Below are positions 8,789-17,612 of a stretch of 64,000 bases of DNA, one piece after another. The stretch is taken from NCBI GenBank assembly GCA_030145245.1, contig JAQYWC010000082.1, positions 1 to 64,000 on the forward strand. Direction: 5' to 3'. This DNA is from Desulfobacterium sp. (GTDB lineage Bacteria > Desulfobacterota > Desulfobacteria > Desulfobacterales > Desulfobacteraceae). The position numbers were made by a program, and so were the translations under genes. Each line of letters begins with the position of its first letter. The first letter of the stretch is position 1. The notes below the pieces were generated by a model, which was not told the DNA's origin, did not search any database, and worked only from the letters and a program-made list of their open reading frames with translations.

Positions 8789-9939
8789 ATAATCGCTTTG
8801 TTCTGACGGATTACATCGCAATAAAAATCTTTGTATTGACGACTCAAATCATTCCAGGAACGTTGAAACGAAATTTTATTCAAATAGTTATTAAAACCAT
8901 ATTTTTCTGGGTTATCAATATAATCAAAAAGAAATTCCACCCATTTATATACATTCAATTCATGGATTAATTGGCCACATTCTTTGTTAACGATATCAAG
9001 AGAACCAGCGGTTACGCTAGATATTATAGGAAGCTTAAAATACAGACTTTCCAACAACACCATTCCAACTATTTCATAATCACTTGGAAAAACAAACACA
9101 TCTGCAGCCTTATAAAGATTGGGTAATTCACTTTGACAAAGTTCACCTACAAAAAATATATTTTTTGTTAGATTATTTTTTTCTACTATCCGAATACACA
9201 AATCTATATCTACTCCGGATCCAGCAATTAACAAACAGCATTCTTTCCCTCTTATTAAGAGTTCTTGAACAATTTTAATCAAAAGATCAATATTGCGCCT
9301 TTTCTCAACGACTCCTACATATAACATTAAAAACCTATCATTACTTACCCCAATTTTTTCCCTCCAGTTTTGAAAAGATGTTCCATTAAACTTATTGCGA
9401 TCTAACCCAATTGGAAGGGTTCGAATTTTTTTAAAACCTTTCAGTTTTAGGAAAGTTTTTGCCATGGAAGTTTTTGCAATACAACATAAAACATTTGAAC
9501 GTATATATTTCCCTAATGTAGAGTGAAAAACATACATTAAAGGCTTCAATAATCTGCCATAAGTCGTTTTATAAACACCTTGATGCAATACAACAGGAAT
9601 TCGATTGGCTTTACAAAAATGAACAACTAAAAAAGAAGTTATCTGCTCATATCCCTGAGTTTGAATCAAATCATATTTTTCTTTTTTTAACATTTTAAAT
9701 AGCCCTTTAAAAATGCTATGAAAAGAAAGCACTGTAATATAAGGCATACGAATAATGCGAAAATAATTATTTGATTTTCTTTGGCATTCTATAATTTCAA
9801 TACATTTCTCTTTACCAGCACAATAAACATCCACACTAATACCTTTTTCCAACAAAGACTTCGCAAGACCAAATTCTTGAACATTATAATTTTTATTTGA
9901 CAAAATACTTGCATATGGTCTAACAATTGCTATTTTCAT
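8776..9939 (-). CDS. Glycosyltransferase family 4 (GT-B)
   Basis: Protein of 387 aa with GT-B features: an N-terminal domain starting MKIAIVRPYAS and a C-terminal GT4 domain (about 185-350). The latter has LLYVGVVEKRRNIDLLIKIV, LLIAGSG, and the donor-binding region FVFPSDYEIVGMVLLESLYF-LPIIS (the E-x7-E type motif). ATG at 9939 is chosen because GGAG lies 8 nt upstream; an in-frame TTG at 9963 lacks such a site. It should transfer a hexose from a nucleotide sugar to the lipid-linked glycan in the cytoplasm. It is AT-rich and isolated between two transposase remnants (8476-8762 and 10258-11467), which suggests it was moved here. Confidence 0.85.
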   Translation of the reverse strand: MKIAIVRPYASILSNKNYNVQEFGLAKSLLEKGISVDVYCAGKEKCIEIIECQRKSNNYFRIIRMPYITVLSFHSIFKGLFKMLKKEKYDLIQTQGYEQITSFLVVHFCKANRIPVVLHQGVYKTTYGRLLKPLMYVFHSTLGKYIRSNVLCCIAKTSMAKTFLKLKGFKKIRTLPIGLDRNKFNGTSFQNWREKIGVSNDRFLMLYVGVVEKRRNIDLLIKIVQELLIRGKECCLLIAGSGVDIDLCIRIVEKNNLTKNIFFVGELCQSELPNLYKAADVFVFPSDYEIVGMVLLESLYFKLPIISSVTAGSLDIVNKECGQLIHELNVYKWVEFLFDYIDNPEKYGFNNYLNKISFQRSWNDLSRQYKDFYCDVIRQNKAIIKTR

Positions 9940-10257
9940 ATTTACTCCATCCCGTAATTCCAAATTACCATCCTACATTCCCCAGGTCGAGTATAAAGGT
10001 TTTCTTTTAGTGCTTAACCGAAAAACCATCAAAAGTCCTATTTCCATTTACCAAACCGACCATGTAGATGCTTGAAGTTTCTACTAAAGACGTAATTACT
10101 TGTTAATTTCCCTCAAGTGCAGATTCAAATAAGTTATTTTTTTTTGAAGGCATGCTGAACATGTTGATTTTTTATGTTAATACGCTGTTTTTCTAATATT
10201 AGATTAAAACTCGAGGTTACTTTGCGTAAGAACTATGAATTACAAATGACATTGGGG
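9940..10257. other. Intergenic stretch, no gene seen
   Basis: About 320 bp upstream of the GT4 gene. No supported gene or RNA was found. It is AT-rich, with stop codons in every frame, and leads into the degraded DUF6399-type transposase. The promoter of the GT4 gene should lie here, but I could not single out convincing boxes. Confidence 0.35.
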
Positions 10258-11467
10258 TCCACTATAGACTGCTATCAAGGATATTAAAATTCATTCCCCC
10301 AATGGCCGTCCCGGAATTGGTTTATGCAAACTTCTTGGGATTTATCCATAAGGTGAGCCAGGTACGGTACCCATCAAAAGATATCGGATCAAATGGACAT
10401 CATGATCGGCCAGTTCGGTGATATGGAAGAAGCCCGTCTCTCAATATTGATGGAAGAATAGAGAGTCACCATCTGTGAAGATGAAACCTTTCATCCTCAG
10501 ATTTGTCTGGTTGCCATTGATCCGGACTCCGACTATATCATTCTCGAAAGATACGCGAAGGATCGTTCCGGGGCCACCTGGAGCGAGGCACTTACCGGGG
10601 CTCTTGAAAATCTTCCCGTCAAGATTATACAGGGTACCAGTGATGAGGGGGAAGGATTAATTCATCATGTGACCAAAGACTTGAACGATCACCATTCCCC
10701 GGATCTTTTCCATGTCATGCATGAGATCAGCAAGGGAACCTCAGCGCCCCTTTCCACCGCCGTCCGAAAAGCTGAAAAAACCCATGAAAACAGCGCAAAT
10801 GCCATTGATGAGGCACGGAATAGAAAGGCAGACTATGAGAACCTTGAGAAGCGGCCGGTAGGCAGAGCGACCGATTTCGAAAAAAGGATTTCCCGATACA
10901 TGGTTAAGGAGAAGGAAGAAAGAGCTTCTCTCAAAATGGCGATGGATAACCGGGAAGAAACAGGACGACTCTACTGTGGATCGGCTTCTGGAGGAGAGCT
11001 TCGACCAAATCCGGCAAGCGAGTGATTCCTTGGGGAATAAAAACAAGGAACGAATGGAGAAGTCCTGGCGTGTCACCGAAAAAATGACCGCAACCATAGC
11101 ATTCTTCTTCTTCTTCTTCTGCTGCTGCTGCTGCTGCATGATTGAATCGCTGGTTACCGATTAGATACAAGAGTTGATGTATAACCGCTTGATTCCAGTT
11201 TTCTACCTTGAAAAGGTATCTCAAAAGGAGAAGGACTTTGTACGAAAACAGAGGTTTCGACAAAGGTCCCTGGAACTGCTGGCGGTGTTGGCGGACAGAA
11301 ACGGACCTCTTTCCAAATGTGATGACAGGGAAACTACCCGGATGCTTTGAGAGACGGATATACCTGCTGAGCTTCAGCTCTGTCGTGGCCAGGAGAGTTG
11401 TTCCTAACCATAATCATTTCCGCAGACGCTCAAGTTCAAAAAACTCTCTGACCTTTACTAAAGCTTA
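10258..11467 (+). pseudogene. Degraded DUF6399-type transposase
   Basis: The plus strand carries pieces of one long protein in different frames with several stops. Around 10270-10345 it reads IKIHSPNGRPGIGL before a stop. Around 10395-10460 it reads MDIMIGQFGDMEEARLSIL before a TAG. From 10461 to 11025 a long open stretch contains ICLVAIDPDSDYIILERYA, DEGEGLIHHV and LFHVMHEISKGTSAPL. From 10976, in another frame, it reads RMEKSWRVTEKMTATIAFFF and NRLIPVFYLEKVSQKEKDFV. The order of these motifs matches the DUF6399 transposase-like family as I know it. Frameshifts and at least four stops make it non-functional. Ends are approximate. GC content is higher than in the flanking genes. Confidence 0.7.
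11102..11137 (+). repeat. Compound trinucleotide microsatellite (TTC)6(TGC)6
   Basis: Six perfect TTC units (11102-11119) are directly followed by six perfect TGC units (11120-11137). In the reading frame of the degraded transposase they encode six Phe and six Cys. The site is where family members have a short natural run of phenylalanines (ATIAFFF), so it looks like slippage expansion of an existing motif. Confidence 0.95.
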
Positions 11468-11497
11468 AAGCACGAGTTGCCTGAAAAACATTTTGAT

Positions 11498-12253
11498 TTA
11501 TTTACTAATCTCAATTATCACACCCCAACAATATTTTTGCAGCCAAGGAAATTTAAGCAACACTTTTTCATCAAATCTTGTCAGTAAAGTATGAAAAAAT
11601 CGAAACAGACCAAACTGTTTCACTGGAACAAAAACGTAGGCAAGCAAAGCAAACAAATCATATCCATGTATTTCAACCTTTGAAAACATTTTTTTCAGAT
11701 TTGCAATATATTGAATATCTAAAGGCTGTTCATCTTTCGTTCTTTTATGGGGTGTTAGTTTTCTATAAAGGTTTATTATAGGGTTATGATTTAACGGTTC
11801 CATAAAAACAGCCCTTCCGTTTTCTTTAAGAACACTTTTTATTGAATCAATAGTTAAACTTGTATCTAAATGATGCAAAATAGCTATGCCTGCAACCAAA
11901 TCGAATGCTTTTTTAAATGGCAATTGTTCGCCAGAACCCAATACAAAACAAATTTTATTTTGAATATCTATTTCTATTCTTTCTTGAGCTTTCATTAAAA
12001 TTGAAAGAGAGATATCAATTCCGACTACACGGGCTCCTTTAGCTGCAAAAACTTGGCTTGCCCATCCATTTCCACAACCGAAGTCCAATACAACCCCACC
12101 TTTAACATCACCTATTATATCAAGGAACTTTACATACGTCCCACTAAGAGCGCCCTGATTATAGATGCTTAACTGATTGTATCTTTTTGCTTTCTTATTA
12201 TGAAATACCATTTCAGATTGGTGCCTTTTTGTCAACTTACCATCATTCAACAT
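11498..12253 (-). CDS. Class I SAM-dependent methyltransferase
   Basis: Protein of 251 aa with a methyltransferase-11-type Rossmann fold: motif I VVLDFGCGNGWASQVFAAKG (about 54-73), the acidic strand VVGIDIS, motif II FDLVAGIAILHHLD and post-motif region GRAVFMEPLNHNP. The C-terminus is more hydrophobic (ALLAYVFVPVKQFGLFRFF), which suggests membrane association. ATG start at 12253 with GGAGAA upstream. Probable role: O- or N-methylation of a sugar or lipid-linked intermediate in the cytoplasm. The acceptor cannot be deduced. It lies between a transposase remnant and the Wzx-like gene in the rearranged part of the locus. Confidence 0.8.
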   Translation of the reverse strand: MLNDGKLTKRHQSEMVFHNKKAKRYNQLSIYNQGALSGTYVKFLDIIGDVKGGVVLDFGCGNGWASQVFAAKGARVVGIDISLSILMKAQERIEIDIQNKICFVLGSGEQLPFKKAFDLVAGIAILHHLDTSLTIDSIKSVLKENGRAVFMEPLNHNPIINLYRKLTPHKRTKDEQPLDIQYIANLKKMFSKVEIHGYDLFALLAYVFVPVKQFGLFRFFHTLLTRFDEKVLLKFPWLQKYCWGVIIEISK

Positions 12254-12433
12254 CCATTCTTCTCCTATTTATAAATCTGAGCGAGGCTCCGTTATTATAT
12301 AGTATTTTATTATGCTGCTATAGAGATTTCATAACTATCGAGCTAAATCCAGAACTGCCCCCACCTTCCATCACGGTAGTTTAAACACAAGTGTTACCCA
12401 CCGTGCCCTGTAAATATTTATGTCAAGAGCTTA

Positions 12434-12454
12434 AAACTTAATCATCGAGTTATA
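12434..12454. repeat. 21-bp imperfect repeat, copy 2 (Wzx 3' end)
   Basis: This is the partner of 8768-8788 (19 of 21 identical, same orientation). It spans the TGA stop of the Wzx-like gene at 12442-12444. The shared sequence covers the last two codons, the stop and about 10 nt beyond, as in the other copy. Confidence 0.55.
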
Positions 12455-13923
12455 GACTGAATTCTTAATTTAAATGCTTTGTATTTTTCCCCAAAGATCA
12501 TTTTTTCCCCTTGTGTTAAAAAGCCACTAAAGAGCAAAACAAGTATAAATACTATTATAAATAGTATCTGCATCGACAGATCCAATAAAAGCACATCGAA
12601 ATACATTGTACTGTAAAGAAGATACAAGAAAAATGCAGTTATAAATAAAAAAGCAAGGCGTTTAAATTCAAAATCAATCTTAAGACTACTACGGCAACTG
12701 ATATAACATGAAACAGCAAAAATGAAATATGTCAAAGCGGTTGCCACGGCTGCCCCCATGTACCCATATTTTGGTAACAGCGCAACGTTGCAAACAATAT
12801 TAATAATCGCAGGAGGACAGTATGCAAAACCTAACAGCCAAGTTTTTTCTTTGACAAAGGCACCTGTAGTAAAAAACAAATAACTAGCATGAAAACATAA
12901 TCCTAAAGAGATTAAAGGAATGACCTGATGAGCCTCGAAGAAATCAGGAGCAGCAAGTATTTTCAAAACGGATGTTGAAGAAATGGATAACACAAATTGC
13001 AAAAACACGAAGATTGTCAAAAAGTATGTTGTTATTCTTCCAAACTGAAAGGATGAGTCCCTTTCTTTAGCAATTTCATAAATAGTGGCACTTGACCAAA
13101 TATAGCTAAACGACCCTAAAATAAGTAGATTTAGCATCATTGGAAATTGATACCCCATACCATATATCCCCACATCACTAATTGAACAATATTTTCGAAT
13201 CAAAAACCGATCAGCATTGTGCATTAGAGTTGCGAACAAACTTGCCGGAATCATAGGCAAACCAAATTTCAGCATTTTTGCCAACAGTTTAAAATCAATA
13301 GACAACCCTACATCCCTCAGGCATAGAAATCCTGAAATACACATAACGACAACAAATGAAGCCAAATTGCCGTACAACATCCCCATTGCACCTAAATTTA
13401 AACAAACAATACAGATAACATTTACCACTATACCTGTAACAAGTTTGATTAAATTCAAGACAACATAAATGATCGATTGTTTTTCAACGAGATACCTGCT
13501 TAAAAACACAAAAAAAAGCAATTCTACAAGCAATATTAAGAGGCCAATATTAATATAAGATGAATATGAGCTATTGCCCAATAACATTATAGCGATAGAG
13601 TCCTGACAAATAAGACATGGAAGGATGGCAATAAAGCTCAATAAAGAAACTGTTATTATAGCAGTTGAGATAACCGCCTTTTTTTTATTTTCATCTATTT
13701 GATCATGATAAAATTTGGCAATGGAGAAATTAAAACCCGATAATAATATAATTTTCAGAACACCATTAGTATGAAAAATAATTTCAAGTATTCCATAATC
13801 TCCCCTGGTAAGAAACCGAGTATAAACAGGCAACAATAGTATACTGGATAAAGAACTTGCAATCCATCCGATTGAATAAATAGAGGTATGTTTAAAAAGA
13901 TTCTTTACATTATTTATCAACAT
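12442..13923 (-). CDS. Polysaccharide flippase, Wzx/MOP family
   Basis: Protein of 493 aa with about fourteen hydrophobic segments and the N-terminal pattern of polysaccharide-synthesis flippases (KNLFKHTSIYSIGWIASSLSSILLLPVYTRFL). It also has the conserved central region YGMGYQFPMMLNLLILGSFSY. Family role: moving undecaprenyl-diphosphate-linked repeat units from the cytoplasmic to the periplasmic face of the inner membrane. It is the only Wzx candidate in the window, so with the Wzy-like protein at 5408-6733 it supports a Wzx/Wzy-dependent pathway. It lies outside the compact operon, just left of the IS zone. ATG start; no strong ribosome site (GAAGAG about 10 nt upstream). Confidence 0.85.
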   Translation of the reverse strand: MLINNVKNLFKHTSIYSIGWIASSLSSILLLPVYTRFLTRGDYGILEIIFHTNGVLKIILLSGFNFSIAKFYHDQIDENKKKAVISTAIITVSLLSFIAILPCLICQDSIAIMLLGNSSYSSYINIGLLILLVELLFFVFLSRYLVEKQSIIYVVLNLIKLVTGIVVNVICIVCLNLGAMGMLYGNLASFVVVMCISGFLCLRDVGLSIDFKLLAKMLKFGLPMIPASLFATLMHNADRFLIRKYCSISDVGIYGMGYQFPMMLNLLILGSFSYIWSSATIYEIAKERDSSFQFGRITTYFLTIFVFLQFVLSISSTSVLKILAAPDFFEAHQVIPLISLGLCFHASYLFFTTGAFVKEKTWLLGFAYCPPAIINIVCNVALLPKYGYMGAAVATALTYFIFAVSCYISCRSSLKIDFEFKRLAFLFITAFFLYLLYSTMYFDVLLLDLSMQILFIIVFILVLLFSGFLTQGEKMIFGEKYKAFKLRIQSITR

Positions 13924-14199
13924 TTATTTAGCTCTTCTTTTTTTTATGGGTAATTCATCGCCTTCCTGCATAACAGGAGGTTTTGCCTAAGCCAATACAA
14001 ACGTGATCTCTCATAGCCCTCTGTGTCAATATAGGTGAGCCACTGAACCCTTGCAAAATTAATGTAGGGCGGTTAGGTGTATAAACCAGCCCTTTCAAGG
14101 TTGTACTCTCGAATTAATAAGCAATTTTGGATGTGACTTGCAAAAACACTAGACATATCGTTCAAAACCAGGTATAATACAAGGGTCTTACATACAAAA

Positions 14200-14739
14200 A
14201 TGAATCTGAAGAACGCCAATATGTTGAGCCCTGTATTTGATCGCTTTGTCAAAGTAACTCCCATATCTGTAATGGCCCGGAGCACCATGGAACGTGTGTT
14301 GAACCCGGAACAGTTGGATGCTTGGTTTGATTGTACCGCAAAAGAACAGTACACGAAAGATTTACTTTTTTCATCGGTATTCGATATCATGAGCCAGGTC
14401 ATTTGCCAAACAAGACCGTCTGTCAATGCAGCATATCAAGCAGCCAAAGAGGAGATTGGCGTTTCAATAACATCTCTTTATAACAAGATAAATGGAATTG
14501 AGCCCTATATCTCAGCAGAACTTGTCAGATATGCAGCCAATGAAACATCTCAATTAATAGAACCCCTGGGAGGAATAAAGTCATCTCCACTACCAGGTTT
14601 CCGGGTAAAGCTTCTTGATGGTAATTGTATCGAAAAAACACATCACAGGATAAAAGAACTACGGGATATAGTTGCGGGGCCGTTACCCGGAAAATCTCTT
14701 GTTGTGTATGATCCGTGCTTAGGCACAAGGTCAAAATAA
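14200..14739 (+). pseudogene. IS4-family transposase, N-terminal half only
   Basis: Plus-strand frame of 179 aa starting at ATG 14200. It reads like the N-terminal half of an IS4-family DDE transposase (FDRFVKVTPISVMARSTMER, then LLDGNCIEKTHHRIKELRD with the first catalytic Asp, then KSLVVYDPCLG). Family members continue after VVYDPCLG for some 200 more residues, but here the frame ends six codons later (GTRSK-stop). The element is therefore cut at about 14727-14735, exactly where the next remnant begins. The 276 bp before the start hold no gene; they should include the left end of this element, but I could not place it. Confidence 0.8.
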
Positions 14740-14751
14740 AACCGTCCGGTT

Positions 14752-14913
14752 TTAGTCAGAATAACAAGGTATATCAACCGCCCATTTCTCAATTCCTTTG
14801 AGCCGAGAAATCTTGTCTTCTATCTTTTTCATGGCTTTTTTTGACAACCGAACACCTTTCTTATAAGCTTCCGTAATCATGTTAACAACAGGATGGCAGC
14901 CCTTCCAGGTCAT
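14752..14913 (-). pseudogene. C-terminal fragment of another transposase (ISAzo13-like?)
   Basis: The minus strand encodes about 54 residues, MTWKGCHPVVNMITEAYKKG then KKAMKKIEDKISRLKGIEKW, ending WAVDIPCYSD-stop at 14752. The pattern of a TWxGxHPVV stretch followed by a helix and an EKW-VDI end resembles the C-terminus of transposases I associate with the ISAzo13 group. The family call is tentative. No upstream coding part is preserved in frame. It abuts the truncated IS4 gene on the opposite strand, so this is a junction of two broken elements. Confidence 0.4.
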
Positions 14914-15220
14914 CGTCCGGCCAACCCCAAGACTTTATAAACGCTATATAAAAGCTCTCCGTTCCAATGTTGCTCCAATCCTAAAACAAGCGTGTTAGGA
15001 TATGCTTAATCATGAAACGGATTAGCAAAACAAAACATCTCTCTTTTGACTCATAATGTGATTTTTCCACTTCCACAAAGACGCAATTCTCCTCGGCTCC
15101 TTTTTATATTACAAACTTTTATTTGTTTCATAGAGAACCATCCATTGGCTATTGTCGGGTTAAGACTCACCACTGCAACTCATTTGTAGTGGCTGTCCAA
15201 TTTGCTTTCAATCATGGGAA
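14914..15220. other. Intergenic stretch between IS remnants, no gene seen
   Basis: About 300 bp with no supported frame. The last part adjoins the C-terminal end of the IS1380-type remnant and should contain one of its ends; no terminal repeat could be recognised. Confidence 0.35.
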
Positions 15221-15967
15221 TTAGAATTTCTTCAAAAATTCAAACAGGTTGAAAACATGCTTGAGTTGATCATTATATCCGACAATTCGATAAATGATTT
15301 TTCTCGCCTTTTTTATTATCAGGCATGGAATGTTTATAAAAAAATAAACGAATCGTTTAAATTCCATCCTCATAATCCTGTTGCCCAAAACTCGATAAGG
15401 CATGAGCATGCCATACCATGCCTTGAGGTCCCATGCCGACGAGGCAATGACCATATATGCCCAATTGGCATTCAGGCTATTTGAAGGAGAGTTCAGGGCA
15501 TGTACCCCATTTTTTAATTGTTCAATATCATTCTCATGATCGGCCCGGTCACGGTACAGGTGGATCAATTCTTCAGCTGTTTTACGTCGATCGTTGGTGA
15601 TATAAAAAAAGAAACGACACTCATCATAAAGTTGTTCTTCTCCTTTGGATACATTGATTCTTTTACGGATAACGATCATTCGATATGATTTTTGGCATTT
15701 CCCCGATTTGTACTCAAATTCCGCAAAAAATTCGAGTTCCGTTTGGAAGTTTTTAAAATTTCTGGCTTTCACCACCTGAGCCTTAACGTTTTCAGGCTTT
15801 TTTTGTTCCTGGGTCTTTATCTTTCGAGGCTTTTTGTAAAACAGCTGCCATTCTGACTCCGAAAGGTCTCACGCTATTTTGACCAAATTTTTTCTGCTAT
15901 CCATGCCAAAAATAAAGATGCAACGGTCATCCCATCGATCAAAATTAGCGGTCAGGCTAAAATCTGG
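15221..15967 (-). pseudogene. IS1380-family transposase remnant, N-terminally truncated, internal stop
   Basis: The minus strand encodes the C-terminal portion of an IS1380-type transposase. Near the ISL3 boundary it reads PDFSLTANFDRWDDRCIFIF then GMDSRKNLVKIA, followed by a TAG stop at about 15872. The same frame then continues DLSESEWQLFYKKPRK and through an open 184-residue stretch (15221-15775). That stretch contains ELIHLYRDRADHENDIEQLK and SAWDLKAWYGMLMPYRVLGN then RMEFKRFVYFF, typical of the family C-terminus. The N-terminal half is absent: the frame runs into the end of the ISL3 element at 15968, and nothing like it is found on the other side. Confidence 0.8.
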
Positions 15968-15993
15968 GCTTTTTTCCATTTCATGTGGGTAAG
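15968..15993. repeat. ISL3 terminal inverted repeat, left copy
   Basis: Begins GGCTTTTTTCCATTTCATG and pairs with 17572-17597 read on the other strand (24 of 26). It lies 9 bp beyond the transposase stop codon. Confidence 0.85.
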
Positions 15994-16002
15994 TCATTTT
16001 TA

Positions 16003-17244
16003 TTACTTAATCTCCACATACGGATTTAGTTCCTTGAAATCCAAATCTCCTGTTAGCAGAAAGACCACTATTCTGAAGTTTCGAAAAGTCTTGAACCCCC
16101 TTGCTTTAGCTTTGGCAGCCTGAACAACGGAATTAAGACCCTCTAAGATCCCGTTGTTGATTTGTGACCTTTTCCACTCAAGGACACCAGCCCAATGGTT
16201 TTTGATAGTTTTAGCGGCTTTAATCATCGGAGCAAGACGGCTATGGGTTGCCCAGAAGTACCATTGTTTTAGCAAGGTTTCGAACTCTTCCTGTGTGGGA
16301 GCTTTATAAATCTCTTGGAAATTCTCCCTCATATGAAGTGCCCGAATTGATTTGAGATTTAATTTTGAGAGTTGGAGTTCCTCCCGCTTTTCCCTTTGTT
16401 TTTTAGTCAGGTTTTTTTCATTCTTTAACAGCACATATCGAGCCTTGGTGAGTATGGGTTGGAGAGCCACTTCTTCTCTCCGGACTTGATCTACCGCATG
16501 ATTGATGATTTTTACAATATGGAATTTATCAAACGTAATATTGGCTTTGGGTAAAGACGCCTTAACCCCCTTGATAAATGCCGGAGACATGTCACAGCCT
16601 ACATCCTTGATTTGATTTCGATCGCCTTCATGAGATTCGAGGACATCAACAAACTCGCTTACGGTCTTATGGTCTTTGCCTTCGGCCACATGGACCGTTT
16701 TACCTTTAAGCATATCAACGAAGAGCGTAATATAGTTGTGTCCCTTGGTCCTGCTGGTTTCATCCATACCAACAGCGGTAATGTGAGAGTAGCCTTCAGA
16801 TTCAAGCGCTCTATCAACATATTTTTCCAGAAGACGCCATATTTTATTGTCTGACTCATTGATAATTTGGCATACAGAATGTATCGGCATATGGGCACAC
16901 AGTTCAATTACCAAGGCTTCAAACAACAGGGTAAAACCAGGATTAACACCGTCCCATGGCGGTGATATAAGTTCTGTTTTATTCCCTCCAAGGTCAATCC
17001 TCGGGATTCTGCAATGAATATAGCATTCATGTTCAAAAAAATTCAGATGCCTCCAGGTCTTATTCAATGTGTCTTTGACCTTGTATTGATCCGGGTAAGC
17101 TGCTTTTGTTGATGGGAAGGTGCTGCCTCGTTTGAAATCCACATAAATATCGAGCTTCTTTGAGCTTACATCAAACTGAACGTCTACAATATACCAAGGG
17201 AGTTGAATTGCAAGGGCGGCCTCAAAGATCTTTGTTTCAAGCAT
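16003..17244 (-). CDS. ISL3-family transposase
   Basis: Protein of 413 aa, full length for the family. It has an N-terminal region with a short Cys pair (HECYIHCRIPRIDL), then a DDE core: first Asp in AVGMDETSRTKGHNYITLFV, second Asp in VGCDMSPAFIKGV, and Glu in ILEGLNSVVQAAK. The WYFWATHSRLAP motif precedes the Glu, and a K/R-rich helical insert (KKQREKREELQ) lies between them. ATG start and TAA stop are intact, so the element may still be able to move. It is the only uninterrupted transposase gene in the window. Confidence 0.92.
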   Translation of the reverse strand: MLETKIFEAALAIQLPWYIVDVQFDVSSKKLDIYVDFKRGSTFPSTKAAYPDQYKVKDTLNKTWRHLNFFEHECYIHCRIPRIDLGGNKTELISPPWDGVNPGFTLLFEALVIELCAHMPIHSVCQIINESDNKIWRLLEKYVDRALESEGYSHITAVGMDETSRTKGHNYITLFVDMLKGKTVHVAEGKDHKTVSEFVDVLESHEGDRNQIKDVGCDMSPAFIKGVKASLPKANITFDKFHIVKIINHAVDQVRREEVALQPILTKARYVLLKNEKNLTKKQREKREELQLSKLNLKSIRALHMRENFQEIYKAPTQEEFETLLKQWYFWATHSRLAPMIKAAKTIKNHWAGVLEWKRSQINNGILEGLNSVVQAAKAKARGFKTFRNFRIVVFLLTGDLDFKELNPYVEIK

Positions 17245-17571
17245 TGTGATACGGTACTCCAGCTTAAGTTTAAAAAAGGGAACTGCTTCGCTCTATCAAT
17301 TATATGGGTTTTCAAGGAGATGGGCAAAAAAGCTTGAACAAGGCGCCTTCATGAGTAGCGAGAGAGGGACGACACGGTTTCACGCCCCTCTATTGCACAT
17401 GATTCAATGGCATTGTCATCTGGTCCTCCCTTGCCAAGTTGCACCCCAGCAGAGCTTGGCTCCATTTTACCAGATGAGTGCCTTTTATCATTTTCAATAC
17501 TGAATTCAAAGTCTGTTTCTGTAAATTTTCATGGGAATTGTACAAGATGCTTTTCCTACACATTAGCAAAT

Positions 17572-17597
17572 TTACCCACATGAAATCGAAAAGAGCC
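17572..17597. repeat. ISL3 terminal inverted repeat, right copy
   Basis: On the plus strand it ends GAAAAGAGCC at 17597. It lies only 15 bp from the stop codon of the secreted protein gene at 17613, whose reading frame it does not enter. Confidence 0.85.
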
Positions 17598-17612
17598 ATT
17601 TTAACGAACTCA

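Larger units (their letters stand above)
15968..17597 (-). mobile_element. Insertion sequence of the ISL3 family (complete ends, about 1630 bp)
   Basis: Terminal inverted repeats of about 26 bp match at 24 positions: the left end begins GGCTTTTTTCCATTTCATG and the right end, read inward, GGCTCTTTTCGATTTCATG, both continuing TGGGTAA. The GGCTCTT start is typical of ISL3 ends. One full-length transposase gene lies between them, with about 350 bp of gene-free DNA upstream of its start. No 8-bp target duplication is visible: the flanks are AAAATCTG on the left and ATTTTAAC on the right. On the left the IS1380 remnant is cut at the boundary, so a deletion or recombination beside the IS is likely. 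Confidence 0.85.

Noticed and set aside
11102-11137. Phase-variation switch by the (TTC)(TGC) tract
   Set aside because: The unit length is three, so slippage does not change the frame, and the host gene is already dead.
8768-12454. Integron attC sites from the 21-bp repeats
   Set aside because: No inverse-core/core GTTRRRY structure, no palindromic folding and no integrase in the window.
15960-17605. 8-bp target-site duplication of the ISL3 element
   Set aside because: Left flank AAAATCTG and right flank ATTTTAAC do not match in direct orientation with the ends defined by the terminal repeats.
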